Source: Methanobacterium sp. UBA353
GTDB taxonomy: Archaea > Methanobacteriota > Methanobacteria > Methanobacteriales > Methanobacteriaceae
Direction of reading: 5' to 3'
NCBI GenBank assembly: GCA_002496805.1
Contig: DALO01000018.1
Span: forward strand, 1 to 47,310
Length of the DNA: 47,310 bases
Part shown: positions 27,144 to 36,594 of the stretch, piece by piece
Layout of the letters: each line of letters starts with the position of its first letter
Numbering within the stretch: the stretch's first letter is position 1
Translations under genes and position numbers: made by a program
Notes under the pieces: model-generated
What the model saw: the letters and a program-made list of their open reading frames with translations, nothing else
Told to the model about the DNA's origin: nothing
The model's database searches: none

Positions 27144-28067
27144 GTGAAAGATGTGGTGGAAGAATTTGACTTGATTATTGTTGGGGGAGGACCAGCAGGA
27201 TTGACTGCCGGAATTTACGCGGGTAGGCAGGGAATGAAAACCATCATACTGGAAATGATGATTGGTGCTGGTTCCGGGTATATGGTCCCTCTTATGGAGA
27301 ATTATCCTGGGTTTAACTTGATTTCTGGGAAGGATTTACTGGAAAAAATGAGAAAACAGGCTGAAAAGCGTGTTCCTATAGCCAACATGGAAGAAGTCAA
27401 AGAAATTATAAAAAATGACCTTGGCCATGTTATTGTCAAAACCTCTAACTGCACATATAAAACTAAGTCTGTTATAATATCCACGGGAAGTCGTCACAGA
27501 AGGCTGAAAGTACCGGGCGAGGTTGATTTTGTTGGTCGTGGAGTTTGTTATTGTGCCACTTGTGATGGGCCATTATATCCAGAAAAGGATGTTGTGGTAA
27601 TAGGGGGTGGAAATGCAGCAGTCCAGGAATCAATTTATCTAAAAAGTTTAGGTTGTAATGTCAAAATAATCCATCGAAGAAACAAATTAAGGGCTGAAAA
27701 ATATCTTCAGGAAAAATTAGAAGAAAGTAACATCCCTATTATCTGGGATTCCATAGTTGAACAGATAAATGGAGATAAAAACGTGGATAATGTAATACTT
27801 CGCAACGTCAAAACAGAAAAGACAAATAAACTTTCTATAGATGGTATATTTATTGCCATTGGTGAAGAACCCCTTAGTAAAGTTGCCCAAAACGCAGGGG
27901 TGGAAGTTGATGATCATGGTTACGTCAATACTGATAAATTTCAAAGAACAAATATCCCTGGATTATATGCTGCCGGTGACATCACTGGTGGGATTAAACA
28001 ATGGGTTGTAGCGTGTGCTGAAGGCGCAGTAGCTGCAATTTCTGCATATAATGATACAATTGATTGA
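27144..28067 (+). CDS. trxB: Thioredoxin reductase-like FAD/NAD(P)-binding disulfide reductase
   Basis: A 307-residue flavoenzyme that reduces thioredoxin-like partners. The FAD site is GGGPAGLTAG (14-23), the redox-active pair C137/C140 is in CATC, the NAD(P) fold is VVIGGGNAAVQES, and the second FAD site is GLYAAGDITGG. HRRNKLRA (177-184) matches the HRRxxxR element that binds the 2'-phosphate of NADPH, so NADPH is more likely than F420 as donor. It starts with GTG at 27144 after GAAGGTG and lies 17 bases behind gatE. The two CGNC mini-thioredoxins at 37.0 and 41.5 kb are possible partners. Confidence 0.93.
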   Translation: MKDVVEEFDLIIVGGGPAGLTAGIYAGRQGMKTIILEMMIGAGSGYMVPLMENYPGFNLISGKDLLEKMRKQAEKRVPIANMEEVKEIIKNDLGHVIVKTSNCTYKTKSVIISTGSRHRRLKVPGEVDFVGRGVCYCATCDGPLYPEKDVVVIGGGNAAVQESIYLKSLGCNVKIIHRRNKLRAEKYLQEKLEESNIPIIWDSIVEQINGDKNVDNVILRNVKTEKTNKLSIDGIFIAIGEEPLSKVAQNAGVEVDDHGYVNTDKFQRTNIPGLYAAGDITGGIKQWVVACAEGAVAAISAYNDTID

Positions 28068-28121
28068 AAACCTATTTTCATAATCTAATTTGTGATTTAA
28101 ACTATTTATCCAAAGTTTAAC

Positions 28122-28970
28122 ATGAAAAAAAATATTTTATTTGGCCCAGCAGGCAATCCAATTGGATTCAGTGGCAAAACTATTGAAGTATGTGATTATA
28201 TTCGTGAATTAGGATTAGATGCTTACGAATACCAGGCTACATACGGGGTACGTATTCAGAAACAATCTGCACTTAAATTGCAAAAAAATGCTAAAAAAAA
28301 TGATATTAGAGTCTCAATGCACGCTCCATATTATATCAATTTATCAGCACAGAAGGACGATGTTTTGGAAAGATCTATTGATAGGCTGGTTCAATCAGCC
28401 CGTGCTGCAAAATGGATGGGGGCATATAGAATTGTTTTTCACCCAGGATTCTACACAAAATACACTCCTCAGGAGGCTCTTAACCGATGTAAATTTGCAA
28501 TTTCAAAATTAATGGATGATTTGGATTCTATAGGAATTAAAAATTTCACTTTCGCCCCTGAAACTACTGGAAAAAGGTCACAACTAGGAAATTTAGATGA
28601 GATCATAGATATTTGCAATTCATTTGATAATTTTTCCCCAACAATTGACTTCGCACATTTACATGCCAGAGGTAGGGGATGTATTAACGAATCTGATGAT
28701 TATTATAAAATATTAAGCAAATTAGAGGATGTTTTGGAGGATATTGGTCAGAAAATTCAACCTTTGCATTGCCATTTCACCAAGATCGAGTACACCGATT
28801 CAGGTGAGAGAAAACATCATGTTTTGAGTGAAACTGAATATGGCCCACCACTAGAGTTATTACTGGAAACGCTTATTGATTGTGGTTGGTATGCCACCAT
28901 AATTTGTGAAACGCCTCTTCTGGAAAAAGATGCTCTTGTAATGCAGCAGACATATCAAAATTTACTTTAG
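28122..28970 (+). CDS. nfo: Endonuclease IV family AP endonuclease
   Basis: A TIM-barrel metal-dependent AP endonuclease of 282 residues. The zinc-ligand pattern of Escherichia coli Nfo is visible: H67 in SMHAPY, H107 in VFHPGF, E147 in PETTGK, D176 and H179 in IDFAHLHAR, H216/H218 in LHCHF, and E263 in CETP; the D/H pair before the last ligand is less clear (ERKHH, 229-233). It should incise abasic sites like exonuclease III at 22.5 kb, by an unrelated fold. It stands alone, 55 bases after trxB, with no clear ribosome site. Confidence 0.92.
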   Translation: MKKNILFGPAGNPIGFSGKTIEVCDYIRELGLDAYEYQATYGVRIQKQSALKLQKNAKKNDIRVSMHAPYYINLSAQKDDVLERSIDRLVQSARAAKWMGAYRIVFHPGFYTKYTPQEALNRCKFAISKLMDDLDSIGIKNFTFAPETTGKRSQLGNLDEIIDICNSFDNFSPTIDFAHLHARGRGCINESDDYYKILSKLEDVLEDIGQKIQPLHCHFTKIEYTDSGERKHHVLSETEYGPPLELLLETLIDCGWYATIICETPLLEKDALVMQQTYQNLL

Positions 28971-29173
28971 AATAAATCTGATGATGAATACCAGTTATCA
29001 GATTTAACAATCAAAAAGGTTACTAATTTACAAATATCTGCTAATACTCCTTTTCATTATAAATTGATTAATTATTTGAACATTAATTGGATTATGAGCA
29101 TCTTCTGATAAGAATTAATAAAGTATAATATTGGTTAAAATAAAATATTACTCGGAGTCAACTGGGTGGTATA
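28971..29173. other. Intergenic region without visible gene
   Basis: AT-rich sequence with no supported ORF. The segment GAATTAATAAAGTATAATATTGG near 29112-29134 may hold the TATA box for the decayed small gene that follows. Confidence 0.4.
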
Positions 29174-29382
29174 ATGGGAGAGCAAATTGGGTTAAATTTC
29201 TTGAATAATCCGTATTATTCAAGAGATGCAAAATTATTAGAGTTTGTGTATGATATTATCGAAGAACATCTTAATTAATCTTATTACAAGTTTATCGATG
29301 AAGATGCAGACTATTTGAAAGCAAAGAAAGGGAAATTAGATGGTTAGCTGCTAAAGCAAGATTTAGGGCTATTCAATATTAA
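29174..29382 (+). pseudogene. Decayed small gene of unknown family
   Basis: An ATG at 29174 with a good ribosome site (GGGTGGT) opens MGEQIGLNFLNNPYYSRDAK followed by LLEFVYDIIEEHLN, then hits TAA. The same frame continues as SYYKFIDEDADYLKA to a TAG. After a one-step frame change the sequence reads KEREIRWLAAKARFRAIQY and stops at 29380-29382. One in-frame stop plus one frameshift, in a coding-like sequence of about 68 residues, suggests a recently broken gene. A 34-residue peptide from the first part is also possible. The family is unknown to me. Confidence 0.55.
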
Positions 29383-29478
29383 TATTATTATAGAGTCGAT
29401 TTGGTATTTAGCCTGATTATTCTGAATTTATATTTTATGGATATTGGTAAAATTACATGTTAGATCCATTTTTCATTT

Positions 29479-30258
29479 TTATTTGATGACAAAACGGCAT
29501 GCTTTATCTCCCAAGGCATAACATGCTGTTTCAGTAACTTTTACTTTTTCCTGGTTGTATGAACTGAATAATGATTCTAATATTCCGTTATCAAAGGCAC
29601 AGGCGGGTTTTCCTAAATAAGGAAGGCCACTACATTCAAAGCAATCCGTCACACTGATAGTAATTGGTTTTAAACTTTGAATCTCTATAAATCCAAGGTT
29701 GTGTGTTTTCCAGAATTGGGCGATGTTAGAAAGAAAGGTAGACTGATCCGGATCTTTCACTTTTTCGTATAAGGCATCTCCCACTTTTAAACCAGCTTCA
29801 TAAAGTATTGGATCTATGTCGACTCCTTGATTTAAAAGAGAAATCCTTAGGGTGTGGAAGATGAGTCTAAAAAATTCAAAGGGTTCATTTTCACTGGTAA
29901 TGTACCTATGGATATAAGATGAAATGTCTTCTTGAAGCTGTTGGTGGTGCAATTTCCCAATATACCCCGATTGGATGAAAAATATCTTTTTACGAGCATC
30001 TTCAGGGTCAATACGGGAGTTTATTATCCCATCATGGCTCATTGCTTTAAGATGACTTGATACGGTGGATTTGGCACGGCCTGAAAGCTTCACAATTTCA
30101 TCAAAGCTTAAATCACCATTTCTCAACATTGATAGGATTTTCACTCTAACTGGGCTTTTAATAGCCAGCACACCTTCGGGTGTGGCGAAAAGTTCTATTT
30201 GGCTGTTATTTAGGGGTTTTGAAGGTTTTGTTTCGTTTTTTTTCACATTATTTTCCAT
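29479..30258 (-). CDS. HTH regulator with C-terminal V4R domain
   Basis: A 259-residue regulator. The ATG at 30258 is chosen because AAGGATT precedes it and the longer frame (to 30432) would overlap the zinc-ribbon gene. Residues 25-100 are a winged helix of ArsR type (VRVKILSMLRNGDLSFDEIV, then KSTVSSHLKAMSHDGII). Residues about 110-259 are a V4R domain ending in the cysteine pattern DCFECSGLPYLGKPACAF and TACYALGDKACRFVIK. V4R domains bind small hydrophobic or metal-linked ligands. It is on the same strand as the zinc-ribbon gene and hcp and is a candidate regulator of hcp. Confidence 0.85.
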   Translation of the reverse strand: MENNVKKNETKPSKPLNNSQIELFATPEGVLAIKSPVRVKILSMLRNGDLSFDEIVKLSGRAKSTVSSHLKAMSHDGIINSRIDPEDARKKIFFIQSGYIGKLHHQQLQEDISSYIHRYITSENEPFEFFRLIFHTLRISLLNQGVDIDPILYEAGLKVGDALYEKVKDPDQSTFLSNIAQFWKTHNLGFIEIQSLKPITISVTDCFECSGLPYLGKPACAFDNGILESLFSSYNQEKVKVTETACYALGDKACRFVIK

Positions 30259-30310
30259 TTTTTTAATCCTTGTGGATATTTTTTTAAGATATGAGCAGAT
30301 TAGTTGCAAA

Positions 30311-30508
30311 TTATTGGCTTCTTTCACAACGGAAGCATGTGTCAGTCTTTCTATCAGTTTTAAAAGTCTTACCACATTTTTTACAAGTAACATCGCGTAA
30401 AGATGACTTTTTATCGATGATTTCCAGGGCACAGGAACATTTCCAACCCATCTTACCTTTCAATGCTTGTTCAAATGCTTTATCCTCATCAATTACTTTT
30501 TTTGACAA
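30311..30508 (-). CDS. Small zinc-ribbon protein (65 aa)
   Basis: A 65-residue protein with an N-terminal helix (VIDEDKAFEQALKGKMG), then cysteines WKCSCALEII and a ribbon TCKKCGKTF...TDTCFRCERSQ. Six cysteines in CxC and two CxxC arrangements fit a bound metal. It starts with TTG at 30508 preceded by GAGATGAT. It lies between hcp and the V4R regulator on the same strand and is probably cotranscribed with the regulator. I cannot name a family; a redox or metal-sensing accessory role is a guess from context. Confidence 0.75.
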   Translation of the reverse strand: MSKKVIDEDKAFEQALKGKMGWKCSCALEIIDKKSSLRDVTCKKCGKTFKTDRKTDTCFRCERSQ

Positions 30509-30669
30509 TTTATCATCTCATTTCAATGGTTTTATAATAATCGGGTATTATAATGGGTCAAGGCACTTATAATAATCAAAAATCGAAGTGTCTGATCAAT
30601 ATCAGTATATAATCACTCCCCTAAATTTAAAATCCTGTAATTGGAAAAATTGAAAGTAGGGTAATATAA

Positions 30670-32046
<1,377 letters not shown>

Positions 32047-32100
32047 AATTGTTTCCTCCAATTTGGAACAAGCTTATTTCATTTTTTTTGTGTGTGGGGG

Positions 32101-32190
32101 GTTCGAATATGCTGAATTTGTTTTACAAATTTCGAATAGTTCTACATATATCGAATGTTCTATACTAGTAGAACAAAATATTTAAAGGTT
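32101..32190 (-). promoter_or_regulatory. hcp promoter with repeated operator-like elements
   Basis: Read on the minus strand, AACC (32187-32190, BRE) precedes the TATA box TTTAAATA (32179-32186), so transcription should begin near 32155. Around and below that point lie an inverted repeat GTTCTA-6-TAGAAC (32157-32174), a second GTTCTA (32139-32144) and three TCGAAT hexamers (32103-32108, 32132-32137, 32151-32156). TCGAAT next to GTTCTA repeats 19 bases apart as an imperfect direct repeat. Sites between TATA box and start fit repression. The leader to the first ATG is about 110 nt. Confidence 0.6.
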
Positions 32191-33425
32191 TTGGTATAAT
32201 AATGTAACTAAAAAAAATAGTGAATACAAGATTAAAATCTGATAATTTCATAATAAAATTATAAAAAGAGTTAAATCTTTTTTTAAAAAGCTTAACAAGT
32301 TTTAACAAAGAAATCATGACAAACAATCAGTTTAATTTAGTAAATTTTATGTATATTTTTAATTTACAAAATAATTATTTAGCTAATTATTTAAGATAAA
32401 AAAAAATAGTGGGTGATTCGTTGAATATAAAAGGAAATAGTGGTTGGTTCTTTTAAATATCTGCTTTCAGAATTTAAAAAAATCATTTTTTTTAGGGATT
32501 AAAACATTTACATGTGGTTAAACTTACAATTTTGATTCGTTTGACTTTACAAATGTTGTAATTAATTGATTGTTTATCATTGCAGGGTTAATTATAGGAT
32601 TTGTAGTCAACGAGTATTTATTCAGAATTCTAAAATCATCCCTAGTATAATGTGTGCGAACTAAATTGATTGTTAATAATTCCTCTATTTTTTAATGGCA
32701 TTAGCAAATATGGCAGATATTGTGATCTGTTCTGTGCATTCCAGTTTAGAGAAATTACGGAAGAAATAAAATATATCAGATGGGTTAAAATAATTAAATT
32801 GTATTTGGCAGTATTTTTTATATTCAGCATGTTGGTTGTAGTGCAAAGTTTATTAGACTTTTTTATTTTTAACCCAGTTTAATTTGGAATTAGTAAATTT
32901 TATTGTGTGTTGGGATTGTTTTTGTTGATTTTGTTACCTTATTTATACATATTCTTTGTCAAATTAGTGGTATTGGCCTATACTCAGAATTAGTATATTA
33001 GACGGTGTTTTTCCCTTTTTTTCATCCTCATAATAGATCTAAGTATTGATTATACAAATAACAAAAAGCTCTTTAATAACTTACATCAAATATAGTTTTA
33101 ATATGAATTTAGTTTTTATATTTCCCAATTTACTCAAACTTTTATTAAAATTATAATGTGATATATTGAAATACTTATCAGTGTTGTTATATTTGTCCTC
33201 TTTTTTGACATACATTTCTAATAAAAAATTAATACTAAAAATGTGATAAACAATTTTTTTCTTTCTCCTAAATTTGGTCCTTAAATCTGTTTATAATCGC
33301 ATAGTTAGAATAACTGCTAATATAACTTGGATGTGATACTGCTTTTTTTATATCGTGAATTTAGAAATAGATGCACTAAAACTTATCAATATATTTATAT
33401 ATTTGGATATATGAAATTATATTAG
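32191..33425. other. Gene-poor AT-rich region with possible gene remnants
   Basis: About 1.2 kb without a convincing gene. On the plus strand a broken membrane-protein-like sequence can be read: IAGLIIGFVVNEYLFRILKS near 32580-32645, and KIIKLYLAVFFIFSMLVVVQ near 32790-32850, ending with TAA at about 32880. Both pieces lack a good ribosome site and are linked only through frame changes. The region also contains one copy of a 36-nt repeat (33059-33094) and the arsM promoter at its right end. It looks like the worn edge of an accessory island. Confidence 0.4.
33059..33094 (+). repeat. Left copy of a 36-nt imperfect direct repeat flanking the arsenic island
   Basis: The segment starts TAAC and includes AATAACTTACATCAA (33075-33089) followed by ATATA. 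It matches 47161-47197 with only a few differences and one or two single-base gaps, in the same orientation. It lies 330 bases before arsM. It could be a shared promoter element or an island boundary. Confidence 0.55.
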
Positions 33426-33430
33426 GTGAA
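33391..33430 (+). promoter_or_regulatory. arsM promoter and candidate ArsR operator
   Basis: An inverted repeat ATATAT-TTGG-ATATAT lies at 33397-33412, overlapping TATA-like sequence at 33391-33402. The GTG start is at 33426, so the transcript would be leaderless or nearly so. Alternatively GGTGA (33425-33429) is a ribosome site for a TTG at 33435. The palindrome is a plausible site for one of the three ArsR proteins of the island. Confidence 0.45.
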
Positions 33431-34199
33431 ACTTTTGAAAGAAAAAGAAATTAAAGAATTTGTAAAGGAAAGATATTCAAAAATAGCCTCTAAAGAAGAT
33501 TCTTCCTCCTGTTCCTGTTGTGGTGGAAATGAAATGGATACAGTTATCCAACAAGCCAAAGCAGCAGGTTATTCTGATGATGAGATAAAAAGTATCCCTC
33601 CAGAAGCCATATTTGGACTTGGATGTGGTAACCCTACAGCCTTAGCAGAAATTAACGAAGGTGAAACGGTTTTAGATATGGGATCCGGTGGAGGTATAGA
33701 TGTTTTTCTCTCTGCGAATAAGGTCGGTGTGCAAGGAAAGGTAATTGGGGTAGACATGACCAATGAAATGGTAGAAACTGCCGTTAAAACCGCTGAAACA
33801 GGTGGTTATGAAAATTTGGAGTTTAAACTGGGCGAAATAGAAGACTTGCCCATCAAAAACAATTCAATTGATGTTATAATCAGTAACTGCGTTATAAACC
33901 TCACACCCAATAAATTAATAGCCTTTAAAGAAGCTTTCAGAGTATTAAAAGAAGGTGGAAGGATACTGGTATCTGATATAGTTACTGAAGGCCAAATTCC
34001 TGATGAGATTCGTAAAAGTTTCCAGGCATGGTCAGAATGCATAGCTGGGGCCATGGAAAAACAAGAATACTTAGAAACAATAAGAAAAGCAGGTTTTAAA
34101 AAGGTAGAAATCATTGAAGAGCACATTTTCACTGAGCCTGACTTGGATGAAAGACTTGTGGGAAAAATAACGAGTGTGCAGGTGAAGGCTCTTAAATAG
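33426..34199 (+). CDS. arsM: Arsenite S-adenosylmethionine methyltransferase
   Basis: Methylates As(III) with S-adenosylmethionine. The 257-residue protein has a Cys-rich N-terminus SSSCSCCGG (C29, C31, C32), the linker IFGLGCGNP (C67), the SAM site VLDMGSGGGIDV (83-93), SNCVINL (C155) and SECIAGA (C205). These correspond to the four conserved cysteines of characterised ArsM proteins. It starts with GTG at 33426; TTG at 33435 is an alternative. It opens a plus-strand run with arsR, DUF169 and an Fe-S fusion protein, spaced by 7-22 bases or less. An ArsP-type permease for methylated trivalent arsenic lies 6 kb downstream. Confidence 0.93.
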   Translation: MKLLKEKEIKEFVKERYSKIASKEDSSSCSCCGGNEMDTVIQQAKAAGYSDDEIKSIPPEAIFGLGCGNPTALAEINEGETVLDMGSGGGIDVFLSANKVGVQGKVIGVDMTNEMVETAVKTAETGGYENLEFKLGEIEDLPIKNNSIDVIISNCVINLTPNKLIAFKEAFRVLKEGGRILVSDIVTEGQIPDEIRKSFQAWSECIAGAMEKQEYLETIRKAGFKKVEIIEEHIFTEPDLDERLVGKITSVQVKALK

Positions 34200-34206
34200 T
34201 GTAACT

Positions 34207-34572
34207 ATGAAAGTAGATGGGATCAAAAATTGTTGTAACGTTGATTCAGAGGAAATCAAACGTTTAAAAAATGTATTATCTAATTTATATGATAATACAG
34301 AACTAAATGAAAGGACAGAGATTTTCAAAGCCCTTACAGATCCTACACGTCTTCAGATATTGTATTTACTCAAGTTTAGGGATCTGTATGTTTGTGAACT
34401 GACGGAAGTATTAGATAAACCACAATCTACCATTTCACACCATCTAAATATTTTAAAAAGAGTCGGGTTTATTAAATCATCAAAAGAAGGCATTTGGACA
34501 CTCTATGGGCTGAAAAATCAGGATATTATAGCTCTTGTGGATAATTTATGTGAAAAAATCAAAAATGATTAA
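34207..34572 (+). CDS. arsR: ArsR-family repressor, copy 1 (single metal-site Cys)
   Basis: A 121-residue winged-helix metalloregulator. The fold is KALTDPTRLQILYLL (41-55), then helix 3 with YVCELTEVLD (61-70), then recognition helix STISHHLNILKRVGFI. Classical arsenite sensors have CVC at the position occupied here by Y61-V62-C63, so only C63 remains; C9-C10 near the N-terminus could supply further thiol ligands, as in some divergent ArsR proteins. It follows arsM by seven bases and probably controls the arsM operon. The island also encodes copies with two and with no cysteines at this site. Confidence 0.92.
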   Translation: MKVDGIKNCCNVDSEEIKRLKNVLSNLYDNTELNERTEIFKALTDPTRLQILYLLKFRDLYVCELTEVLDKPQSTISHHLNILKRVGFIKSSKEGIWTLYGLKNQDIIALVDNLCEKIKND

Positions 34573-34583
34573 GGAGATAAATT

Positions 34584-35363
34584 ATGACTGAAGTTCTTGA
34601 TTTTAAAGAAGTTAAAAAAATGGGAAAGTTGATGATTTCAACTCTTGACCTCAAAGGCTCCCCAATAGGAGTAAAATTCATTTTAAATGATGAAGATTTT
34701 CCAGAAGATACAGAAATCCTTAAGAAACACCGCTACTGTCAGGCATTGATGAAAGCCAATAAAGGACTCAATGTGGTACTGACCGGTGAGGAAATATCCT
34801 GCCCAGCTGCAGCATCAGCTTTTGGATTCAGACCATTACCAGAAAGTTTAAAATCGGGTAAGGGTTTAGTGGGATTTGGAATTGTATCAGACCCTGAAAT
34901 TGGAAAAAAAATGTTCGAAGGCATGTTACGACTGGATGACAACAAAATTAAGGGCATTCACCTTTATCCCCTTGAAAATGCCCCTTTAATACCTGATATT
35001 ATCATTGTTGAAGATGACCCGGAGAAACTGATGTGGATTGCCCTGGCTTACTTACACGCTACTGATGGCGAGAGGATAGAAAGCACCACAGCAATACTGC
35101 AGGCAACTTGCGTAGATTCTACCATAATTCCATTCCTCAAAAATCGTATGAACCTGACTTATGGTTGCTATGGTTGCCGAGACGCCACAGACCTATCAGA
35201 AAATGAAGCCATAATAGGCTTCCCCGGATCATACCTACCCCCAATCATGGAACATCTAAAATACCTTAAAGAAAAAGCAATACCCCGTTCACGTGATAAG
35301 GGAGCATTATCAGTTTTAAAAGGAAAATCAAAATTAAAAACTTGTGAAAATGGAGGAGATTAA
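34584..35363 (+). CDS. DUF169 protein in the arsM operon
   Basis: A 259-residue soluble protein of the uncharacterised DUF169 family, frequent in methanogens and anaerobes. Conserved cysteines are C52 in HRYCQALM, C73 in EEISCPAAASAFGF, C176 in LQATCVDS and the pair C195/C198 in YGCYGCRDAT, followed by GFPGSYLPPIMEHL. The invariant C-P-A-A-A-x-A-F-G motif and the CYGC pair suggest a bound metal, metalloid or cluster. It follows arsR by 11 bases, and the next gene starts right behind its stop, so all four are probably one transcript. A role in arsenic chemistry is inference from position only. Confidence 0.88.
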   Translation: MTEVLDFKEVKKMGKLMISTLDLKGSPIGVKFILNDEDFPEDTEILKKHRYCQALMKANKGLNVVLTGEEISCPAAASAFGFRPLPESLKSGKGLVGFGIVSDPEIGKKMFEGMLRLDDNKIKGIHLYPLENAPLIPDIIIVEDDPEKLMWIALAYLHATDGERIESTTAILQATCVDSTIIPFLKNRMNLTYGCYGCRDATDLSENEAIIGFPGSYLPPIMEHLKYLKEKAIPRSRDKGALSVLKGKSKLKTCENGGD

Positions 35364-35364
35364 T

Positions 35365-36576
35365 ATGGCATGGTTTGCCGGATATCCTAGAGAAAAAATT
35401 CAATGGTACCCTACAATTGATCTTGAAAAGTGTGTTGAATGCGGAATATGTATGAACTGTGGAGCAAAAGTCTACAAATGGACTGAAGACGGTCCTGTGG
35501 TGGATAAACCTTATAAATGTACTGTGGGATGCACAACCTGTGCAACACTCTGTCAGGGAAATGCAATTTCCTTCCCAGATAAAAAAGCTCTTCGTGAACT
35601 TTACCAAAAAGAGAGAATCTGGTCAAAAGTCAAAAAAGAACTCACAGAAGATGGTAGACTCAAAGTTAAAGATAGTAGCGATGCTGCAACAGGATGTTGC
35701 GAAACTCCTGCCCCTCAGAAGGTAGAAAATGAAGGTTGTGGTTGTGGAACTGCAGAACCATTTGAATCAGCTGAAAACCCTCCTGAAGAAGAGGGTGAGT
35801 GTAGTTGTGGATGCGGTGGGGACTATCCCGATGAATCTGTAAAAAACAATCCTGCTAAGCCCAAAAATCAAGTTGATGATGATTTCATCCAAAAACTCGA
35901 AGACTACGCTCATTCGATTGGTATTAAAAGTATAGGATATGCCAATGTTACTCCAGAACTAATTAATCCAGGTCAATCCCCCCTATTTTCAAATGCAATA
36001 GTATTAACCATGGAAATGAGTGATGATCTAATTTTAACAGATCCTGGAACTGAAGCACAGGCATTGAATGATGAACATTATGAAAAACTAGGTAAATTAA
36101 CCTATCAAATCGCCGATTTTCTTAGAGAAAATGGTTTTGCAGCTGAGGCTGCTCACCCTTATGGAAATGTAGTAAAGTTCTCACCACTTGGCCAAAAAGC
36201 AGGTTTAGGATGGATAGGACAAAGCGGTCTTCTAATAACTCCTGCATCAGGTCCAAGACAAAAAATTTCAGCCATATTCACCAACATAGAAAACTTACCG
36301 GTGAAAGATGATGATGAACACTCCTGGATAGAAGAGTATTGCAACCGATGCGGTAAATGCATCAAAGCCTGCCCAGAAAAAGCACTGATAGAAACAGAAA
36401 CCTGTTGCGGTGGTAAAGAAACCCAATTTGTGGAAAGTCTTTGTATAGGATGTAGTGAAGGCTGTACCTACTGCATAGAAGACTGTCCATTTGATCAAAA
36501 GGAATACATAGATATTAAAAGCCGATTTGTCAGAATGAACGCCAAATTATCGGAAAAAAGAAATAAAACATCTTAA
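35365..36576 (+). CDS. Ferredoxin - Cys-rich linker - QueG-like Fe-S fusion protein
   Basis: A 403-residue redox protein from the ATG at 35365, after GGAGGAGAT within the last codons of the DUF169 gene. Residues 15-66 form a ferredoxin-like module (C23, C26, C29, C32; C52, C56, C59, C63). A linker (105-160) carries CC (111-112), CGC (125-127) and CSCGC (146-150), like the ArsM tail SCSCC. Residues 170-320 resemble the epoxyqueuosine-reductase/COG1600 fold: NVVKFSPLGQKAGLGWIGQS and GLLITPASGPRQKISAIFTN. Residues 326-374 are a double-cluster ferredoxin (CNRCGKCIKACP, CIGCSEGCTYCIEDCP). QueG relatives bind cobalamin; whether this one does is unknown. It may be an electron-driven reductase for arsenic compounds (inference). 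Confidence 0.85.
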   Translation: MAWFAGYPREKIQWYPTIDLEKCVECGICMNCGAKVYKWTEDGPVVDKPYKCTVGCTTCATLCQGNAISFPDKKALRELYQKERIWSKVKKELTEDGRLKVKDSSDAATGCCETPAPQKVENEGCGCGTAEPFESAENPPEEEGECSCGCGGDYPDESVKNNPAKPKNQVDDDFIQKLEDYAHSIGIKSIGYANVTPELINPGQSPLFSNAIVLTMEMSDDLILTDPGTEAQALNDEHYEKLGKLTYQIADFLRENGFAAEAAHPYGNVVKFSPLGQKAGLGWIGQSGLLITPASGPRQKISAIFTNIENLPVKDDDEHSWIEEYCNRCGKCIKACPEKALIETETCCGGKETQFVESLCIGCSEGCTYCIEDCPFDQKEYIDIKSRFVRMNAKLSEKRNKTS

Positions 36577-36594
36577 GAAAAACTTGTGATTTCT

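Noticed and set aside
30259..30432. An N-terminal extension of the V4R regulator.
   Set aside because: It overlaps the zinc-ribbon gene in another frame, while ATG 30258 has a good ribosome site and begins just ahead of the HTH domain.
32096..32112. GGGGGGTTCGAATATGC resembles a tRNA T-arm (GGTTCGAAT).
   Set aside because: There is no matching CCCCC on the 3' side, no anticodon arm and no acceptor stem around it; TCGAAT is part of the repeated hcp operator motif.
32670..32882. A 70-residue plus-strand ORF with a hydrophobic C-terminus in the gene-poor region.
   Set aside because: There is no ribosome site, the N-terminal half is not coding-like and no family is recognised; treated as a possible remnant only.
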